Source: Verrucomicrobiota bacterium (GTDB lineage: Bacteria > Chlamydiota > Chlamydiia > Chlamydiales > FEN-1388). Taken from it: a stretch of DNA of 35,059 bases. The DNA lies in NCBI GenBank assembly GCA_018239765.1, contig JAFEGT010000016.1, positions 1-35,059 of the forward strand. The letters are read 5' to 3'. The notes under the pieces were generated by a model that saw only the letters and a program-made list of their open reading frames with translations, was not told where the DNA came from and ran no database searches. Made by a program: the position numbers and the translations under genes. Within the stretch, counting starts at the first letter, position 1. Each line of letters starts with the position of its first letter. This document shows positions 29,974-35,059 of the stretch, piece after piece.

Positions 29974-32859
29974 TTATAACTCTTGTGCGAGGTATATAAT
30001 TTCAAACGCATCGATAATGTCGCCAACTTGGAAGTCGCTATAGCCTTGCAGCACAATACCGCACTCTGCACCCTTCGTCACTTCGCGTACATCATCTTTA
30101 TGGCGTTTAAGTGAGCTAATCGGCCCCTTAAACATCTGCACACCCGCACGCATTACACGCACCTGGTTGTTTCTCGAAATAGTACCTTCACTCACCTGAC
30201 AGCCAGCAATAATACCAAGCTGAGATGACTTAAAGGTCGCTTTCACTTCGGCCTTGCCAACTTCTTTTTCCTGTACGATCTTGTCAAGTAGACCAAGCAT
30301 CATCGCACGTACATCATCGACAGCGTGGTAGATAATATCATGCAAACGAACCTGTATGCCAAGCTCTTTCACTTCAGATTCTACATGCGATTCCATCTGC
30401 GTATGAAAACCGATGATAGTTGCCTTAGAAGCTAAAGCGAGCTGTACATCAGACTCAGATATCATGCCTACGCCAGACGAAAGTATGTTGACTTCAACCT
30501 TTTTCGACTCAATCTTATTAAGCGCATTTTTGAGCGCTTCGCTAGAACCCTGTACGTCAGCACGAATAATAAGGTTCAGCACCTTTGGAGGTGCACCCTC
30601 TTGTGCTTTTTCCATAAGGCTCTCAAGACTTGAGCGGCGTTTTGAATGGAACGATGTCGAGCGCTTGCCTTCATGACGCACCTGCGAAATGTCACGCGCT
30701 TCACGTTCGTTTTTCACAACGATAAACTCTTCGCCAGACTCTGGAACCCCTGAAAGGCCATTAATACGAACAGGTGTCGATGGCGTCGCTTCTTCTATGT
30801 CGCGGCCCTTTTCGTCCTTCATCGTTTTAACGCGTGCCCAGTTAAAGCCAAATACGAGGCTATCACCAACACGTAAGGTACCATTTTGTACTAACACAGT
30901 CGCAACAGGACCCATGCCCTTTTCAACTTCTGATTCAATAACCGTTCCACGAGCACGTGTCTTCGGATTTGCTTTCAGTTCAAGAACCTCGGCCTGCAAT
31001 GCAAGCATCTCAAGAAGTTGCGGTATACCTTCACCTGTTACAGCAGAAGTGTTCACGGTAATGGTCTGACCACCCCATGCTTCTGGCAAAAGCTCACGCT
31101 CAGCAAGCTGGCGATAGACATTCTCTGCGTTGAAGGCGGGTTTGTCGCATTTGTTCAAGGCAACAACAATCGTTGCTTTTGATGCTTTTGCCTGATTTAA
31201 TGCCTCATCTGTTTGCATCTTGATACCTTCGTCTCCGGCAATAACCAGAACGACGATGTCAGTAACCTCAGCACCACGCTCACGCATGTGTGAAAAGGCT
31301 TCGTGACCAGGAGTATCGAGCACAGCGATGTCGCCATGAGATGTTGATACACGAAAAGCACCAATATGCTGCGTAATCGCTCCCACTTCATGCTGAGCCG
31401 TGTTACTGCTTCTGATAGCATCGATAAGGCTTGTTTTGCCGTGGTCGACGTGACCCATAAATGTAACAACAGGCGGTCTGATTTCAAGTTCAGAAGGATC
31501 GGACGCTGCGATCTCATCGCGAAGCGACTTATCGGTAATACGGATACGCTCTTCTTCTTTTGTATCAATGGTGATTTCACAGCCAAATTCATGACCAAGA
31601 AGCTGCACAGCAGTTTCATCTTCAAGCATGTCATTCAGCGTTACAATCTGCCCTTGTAAAAAGAGCTTTGCAATAAGCTGAGAAGCTTTAAGCTTCATTT
31701 CGCTTGCTAGATCTTTTACAGAAATTGGAATGCGCACAGAAATGTCTGTTGGGCGAACAACTTCTTGCTCTTCTGATGCTCGTCCATGCTTTGATGGTCT
31801 TCGCTTTCTCCATGACTCTTCTTCTTCGTCGCCACGCATGCCATGACGAATACGCTTTTCGAACTCTTTTGTGTCGATTTTGCGCATTGGCTTTGTAGGC
31901 GTCTCTTTTTGCTTTGCCTTACGACGAAAGAGCGACTCTTCAATTTCTTTATTTGTAAGTTCCTTTTTCTCAGGAGCCGAGCGCGCGTCAGGCTTTGCTT
32001 GAGGCACAGCCGTTTGCGGACGAAGTGGCGGACGTCCAAATGGAGGACGAGGGCCAGTTCCTGGACCACGATTACCTTGATATGGCGGACGATCCCTTGG
32101 AGGATAGCCTCCGCCTGGAGGGCCGCTTCTTGGCGGATAATTTCCCGGTGGACGATCTCGTGGAGGATAGCTTCCTGGTGTGCGCGGTGGGTAATCTCTC
32201 GACTGCTCTCTAGGAGGATATTCGCGAGGTGGCTGTCGCTCGACCGGTCCAAGACGTGGCTGTGGTGGGCCATCTTGGCGTGGAGGCGGTGTAAAGCGCT
32301 GTGGAGGAACATTCCTCCATCCACCTGCGGGACGCGATGCAGGAGGTTGATAACTTGGCCTTGGACGCTCTTGCTGCGAAGGTGCGCTTGGCGCGGCAGC
32401 TTTGGGAGCAGCCGGCTTAGGAATAGTTGGCGCTTCTCTAAAGACGGGACCTAGTTTTTGCTTATCGTCCTTAGGCTTTTCTTCTTTAGATTTATCTTCT
32501 TTGGGTTTTACTTCTTGCGCCTTTTCTTGTTGCGCAGTTGCTTGTGTTGGCGGCGTCTCAAGCTTTATTGGCTCTGGATGAGCTGCCGGCTTAGGAGCAG
32601 GTTTTTCTGCTTCTTTAGCAACAACCTTCTGCTCAACAACCTTTTCAGGAATCTTTTCCTGAACTTTTTCTTGAGCCGGCGCAGCAACCTTTGTCTTTGC
32701 CGATGTGCTTTTTTTCGCTTCTAATTCAGGCGTGGGTGTAGCCTCTACAGGAGCCTCTTCGCCTTCTTTCTTTTTAGAAAGTTTAGCCTTAAGGCTATTG
32801 AGATTAATTGCCCCTGCAATCTGGGTATTTTTTATGTGCAGCTTAAGATTTTTAGCCAA
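29974..32859 (-). CDS. infB: Translation initiation factor IF-2
   Basis: 961 residues. GTPase that places fMet-tRNA on the 30S subunit and promotes subunit joining. The N-terminus [25 protein letters not shown] is the chlamydial type. A long linker (about 30-300) is rich in Lys/Glu/Pro, then in Pro/Arg with many YPPR and RPP repeats. The GTPase domain starts near 465: [17 protein letters not shown] (G1), DTPGHEAF (G3) and NKCDKP (G4). The beta-barrel and C-terminal IF-2 domains are complete to residue 961. The start is TTG (32859-32857): an in-frame TAA lies two codons upstream and no ATG or GTG is available nearby. The gene starts 7 bases after nusA and abuts rbfA. Confidence 0.97.
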   Translation of the reverse strand: MAKNLKLHIKNTQIAGAINLNSLKAKLSKKKEGEEAPVEATPTPELEAKKSTSAKTKVAAPAQEKVQEKIPEKVVEQKVVAKEAEKPAPKPAAHPEPIKLETPPTQATAQQEKAQEVKPKEDKSKEEKPKDDKQKLGPVFREAPTIPKPAAPKAAAPSAPSQQERPRPSYQPPASRPAGGWRNVPPQRFTPPPRQDGPPQPRLGPVERQPPREYPPREQSRDYPPRTPGSYPPRDRPPGNYPPRSGPPGGGYPPRDRPPYQGNRGPGTGPRPPFGRPPLRPQTAVPQAKPDARSAPEKKELTNKEIEESLFRRKAKQKETPTKPMRKIDTKEFEKRIRHGMRGDEEEESWRKRRPSKHGRASEEQEVVRPTDISVRIPISVKDLASEMKLKASQLIAKLFLQGQIVTLNDMLEDETAVQLLGHEFGCEITIDTKEEERIRITDKSLRDEIAASDPSELEIRPPVVTFMGHVDHGKTSLIDAIRSSNTAQHEVGAITQHIGAFRVSTSHGDIAVLDTPGHEAFSHMRERGAEVTDIVVLVIAGDEGIKMQTDEALNQAKASKATIVVALNKCDKPAFNAENVYRQLAERELLPEAWGGQTITVNTSAVTGEGIPQLLEMLALQAEVLELKANPKTRARGTVIESEVEKGMGPVATVLVQNGTLRVGDSLVFGFNWARVKTMKDEKGRDIEEATPSTPVRINGLSGVPESGEEFIVVKNEREARDISQVRHEGKRSTSFHSKRRSSLESLMEKAQEGAPPKVLNLIIRADVQGSSEALKNALNKIESKKVEVNILSSGVGMISESDVQLALASKATIIGFHTQMESHVESEVKELGIQVRLHDIIYHAVDDVRAMMLGLLDKIVQEKEVGKAEVKATFKSSQLGIIAGCQVSEGTISRNNQVRVMRAGVQMFKGPISSLKRHKDDVREVTKGAECGIVLQGYSDFQVGDIIDAFEIIYLAQEL

Positions 32860-32866
32860 GACTTAT

Positions 32867-34144
32867 TCACGCCCTTGTTTTACGAATTTGTTCCAAGATT
32901 TTGTCAGCCATATCGAGGCTAATACCAGGAATTTCGGCAAGCTTTTCAAGAGAGCTTTCCAAAATTTTCCTTGGCGTTGTATACCCTTCAGCGATAAGCT
33001 GGTCTACCACGAGAGCGCTGATTCCTTCCATGCTACCTGACAACTCTTCGTCGAGTGTCGGGTCGTCTGCCTGTGCAAGAGCTGCTCGCTCAAGCGCATC
33101 AACGCGGTGGAAATCGCTCATCTTCTGTATTTCAAGATGAATGTCTAAGAGATCACCTATAAGGCGAACATTAAGACCTTTTTTACCAATAGCGGCGCCA
33201 AAGTCTTCATCTTCAACTACAATAAATATTTCAGATTCGTCTTCGTTTACACGAATTTTACGGATCTGAACCGGCTGCAATGCCTGAGAAAGAAGCTGCA
33301 ACTTGTCTGCAGCGTATGGGATAACATCGATCTTTTCGTTGTGAAGCTCACGTACGATGTTTTTAACGCGTATTCCGCGCATGCCGATGCAAGCACCAAC
33401 TGGATCTACCTTTGAATCGCTAGAACGGACGATAAGTTTGGTACGATAGCCTGGCTCACGCACGATCTTTTCTATGCTTATAGTACCGTCAGCAAGTTCT
33501 GGTACTTCTTGCACCATAAGAAGCTTAACAAAATCGGGATGACTTCTGGAGAGCACAACTTCGGCTCCGCCGGAATCGGTGTCACGCACCTCTTGTAAGA
33601 GTGCAAGCACCTTGTCACCTACCTGGTAGCTTTCTGTAGGTGGAAAGTTGCGCTTTGGAAGTACGCCTTCAACTTTACCAAGATCAACAATTACAGTCAT
33701 GCCGCCAGCTACACGCTTTACTGTTCCGGAAATGAGCTGGTTAATGCGGTGGCGGTATTCTTCGTAAATAACATCTCTTTCTGCACCGCGAAGCTTTTGT
33801 GATATAATCTGACGCGCTTTTTGTGCAGCGATACGGCCAAAATCTTTTGGTGTAACGGACATAGTGACAACTTGGCCAAGTTCACATTCCGGATCGAGTG
33901 CTGAGTAATCTTTGTAAGAAACTTCCTGAACAGGATTCTTTACTTTTTCAACAATAGTCTTGTCACAGTAGACCTCGATATTGCCATTTTTGGGGTGGAT
34001 CTGCACTGTAACATTGGTAGCCCCATGGATACTTTTACGCGCTGCCATCAGTAGCGACTCTTCAATCGCAGAAATTATTACTTCGCGCTTAATCCCTTTT
34101 TCACGTTCGAGATATTCAAAAACTGCAACAAGCTCTTTATTCAT
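32867..34144 (-). CDS. nusA: Transcription termination/antitermination factor NusA
   Basis: 425 residues. Binds RNA polymerase and nascent RNA, controlling pausing and termination. The N-terminal domain (ELVAVFEYLEREKGIKREVIISAIEESLLMAARK), S1 domain (GTVKRVAGGMTVIVDLGKVEGVLPKRN), KH1 with GACIGMRGIRVKNIVREL and KH2 with AIGKKGLNVRLIGDL are all present. The C-terminal tail has one helix-hairpin-helix-like unit (LEKLAEIPGISLDMADKILEQI) in place of the acidic repeats of E. coli. It follows rpsA after 75 bases containing a hairpin, and infB follows after 7 bases. Confidence 0.97.
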   Translation of the reverse strand: MNKELVAVFEYLEREKGIKREVIISAIEESLLMAARKSIHGATNVTVQIHPKNGNIEVYCDKTIVEKVKNPVQEVSYKDYSALDPECELGQVVTMSVTPKDFGRIAAQKARQIISQKLRGAERDVIYEEYRHRINQLISGTVKRVAGGMTVIVDLGKVEGVLPKRNFPPTESYQVGDKVLALLQEVRDTDSGGAEVVLSRSHPDFVKLLMVQEVPELADGTISIEKIVREPGYRTKLIVRSSDSKVDPVGACIGMRGIRVKNIVRELHNEKIDVIPYAADKLQLLSQALQPVQIRKIRVNEDESEIFIVVEDEDFGAAIGKKGLNVRLIGDLLDIHLEIQKMSDFHRVDALERAALAQADDPTLDEELSGSMEGISALVVDQLIAEGYTTPRKILESSLEKLAEIPGISLDMADKILEQIRKTRA

Positions 34145-34165
34145 CGTATATTCCTAAATGATAAG

Positions 34166-34200
34166 TGGCCTCTACCCTCTAAACATGAGGATAGAGGCCA
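34166..34200. promoter_or_regulatory. Hairpin in the rpsA-nusA gap
   Basis: TGGCCTCTA pairs with TAGAGGCCA, extended inside by CCTC/GAGG after one mismatch, around a 7-base loop. No U run follows in the direction of transcription (minus), so this is probably an attenuator, a processing site or a stabilising stem that lowers nusA-infB expression relative to rpsA. Confidence 0.5.
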
Positions 34201-34219
34201 TATGTACGTACCTTGTATC

Positions 34220-35059
34220 TTATTCTTCTTGCTCTTGTGCTTGTACTACATGAGCGTCAAGTTCTTCAGCTAAAGCACTTTTTGGTTTGCTTTTACGCTT
34301 TGGTGAACTCTTAGAACCTGATACGACGATGTCGTCATGGTTAAACTGGTTGCTTTCGATTAAAAATTCTTTAATTGAAAGGGCAATCTTCTTGTGCTCA
34401 GGATCAAGCTTAATCACTTTTGCTTTAATATCATCGCCGCGAGCTACAACATCTTCGATTTTGCCAAATGGCTTATCGGAAAGTTCTGTAACGTGGATAA
34501 GGCCTTCGATGCCATTATCAAGCTCAACGAATGCACCAAAAGCTGTAATTTTGCTGATCTTGCCTTGAACCATAGAACCTACCGGCATTGTCTTTTCGAT
34601 AGTTTCCCATGGATTTTGGCTAAGCTGCTTTACGCCAAGTGTGATTTTTTTGTTTTCTTTGTCTACTGAAAGAACCACGCTCTCAACGAAGTCGCCTTTT
34701 TTCAGCACTTCTGATGGGTGTGATACTTTCTTAATCCAGCTCAAATCTGAGATGTGGATAAGACCTTCAACACCAGGCTCGAGCTCTACAAAAGCACCGT
34801 AGTTTGTAAGGCTTTTGATTTCAGCGTTTACATTGGAGTTGATAGGATATTTCTTCTCGATATCATCCCATGGATTGTGTTCAAGCTGCTTAAGACCAAG
34901 GGAAATTTTGCCTTCTTGCTTCTGCACAGAAAGTACAACAGCTTCAAGCTCTTGGCCGCGCTGTACAACTTCGCTTGGATCTGCAACGTTCTTTACCCAT
35001 GACATTTCTGATACGTGGATAAGGCCTTCGATGCCAGCTTCGATCTCCATAAATGCGCC
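34220..35059 (-). CDS. rpsA: 30S ribosomal protein S1, 5' end beyond the window
   Basis: The last 279 residues are visible; the frame runs open through the window edge. Three or more S1 RNA-binding repeats can be read, each with the pattern [21 protein letters not shown] (three successive versions), followed by V--GD-VE--VL--D-E-KKI-LG-KQL--NPW. The tail after the last repeat ([33 protein letters not shown]) is charged and disordered. S1 helps load mRNA on the 30S subunit. It is the first gene of the minus-strand rpsA-nusA-infB-rbfA-truB-ribF-rpe run, an order I recall for chlamydiae. Confidence 0.95.
   Translation of the reverse strand, partial: GAFMEIEAGIEGLIHVSEMSWVKNVADPSEVVQRGQELEAVVLSVQKQEGKISLGLKQLEHNPWDDIEKKYPINSNVNAEIKSLTNYGAFVELEPGVEGLIHISDLSWIKKVSHPSEVLKKGDFVESVVLSVDKENKKITLGVKQLSQNPWETIEKTMPVGSMVQGKISKITAFGAFVELDNGIEGLIHVTELSDKPFGKIEDVVARGDDIKAKVIKLDPEHKKIALSIKEFLIESNQFNHDDIVVSGSKSSPKRKSKPKSALAEELDAHVVQAQEQEE

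Noticed and set aside
29973-30071. Extended rbfA start at 30071
   Set aside because: The extra 33 residues are antisense-free shadow of the infB 3' end in another frame; RbfA family proteins begin near ATG 29972.
31366-32724. Long plus-strand frames opposite infB, one of 203 codons
   Set aside because: They are shadows of the Pro/Arg-rich linker and GTPase region of infB; the composition (Trp/Arg/Ser-rich) is that of antisense Pro codons.

Overview
The window reads as chromosomal DNA of a member of the phylum Chlamydiota, most likely an environmental (Parachlamydiales-type) chlamydia in a protist or animal host. The main support is the minus-strand block at the right: rpsA-nusA-infB-rbfA-truB-ribF-rpe, then efp-accB-accC. 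From memory these are two conserved chlamydial gene clusters, here joined. The IF-2 N-terminus (a Lys/Asn-rich start on a long Pro/Arg-rich linker), the dcd / small-membrane-protein / paired DUF21-CBS cluster and a DsbH-like protein fit the same assignment. I could not search databases, so all family names rest on motifs I can read.

Layout. 1-1.8 kb (minus): a fatty acid desaturase cut by the window edge, a YheT-like alpha/beta hydrolase and tRNA-Leu(TAG). 1.8-5.9 kb (plus): a Nudix hydrolase, dcd, a small coiled-coil membrane protein and two DUF21/CBS proteins, the last four overlapping or nearly touching. 5.9-10.6 kb (plus): an accessory cluster around a large exported multicopper oxidase, with three small Cys-containing membrane proteins, a 56-residue CPRC protein translationally coupled to the oxidase, and a DsbH-like thioredoxin that has lost its second active-site cysteine. 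10.8-13.6 kb (minus): an exported DUF1080-type protein and a protein with a duplicated 77-residue module. 13.7-15.4 kb (plus): a second copy of the CPRC protein coupled to a DrrAB-like ABC exporter.

15.4-24.1 kb is accessory. It holds a candidate effector with an ankyrin-like C-terminus and nuclear-localisation-like basic clusters, a 1150-residue unknown protein, remnants of an ABC permease and of a transposase, a VapBC-type toxin-antitoxin pair with a palindromic operator candidate, a leucine-rich-repeat-like/eukaryotic-type tyrosine phosphatase, and an exported unknown. 24.5-35 kb is the housekeeping block: the acetyl-CoA carboxylase biotin subunits, EF-P, ribulose-phosphate epimerase, and the translation/transcription operon.

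The intergenic spaces hold several families of long imperfect palindromes. Three copies (1.6, 2.4 and 27.1 kb) have arms built from tandem GTGCCC-type hexamers; the two full copies share a double-hairpin core. Others lie at 16.5, 20.8, 24.3 and 29.5 kb. One of these supplies the last codons and stop of rbfA. This palindrome population and the duplicated CPRC leader-like genes are the least explained content of the window.
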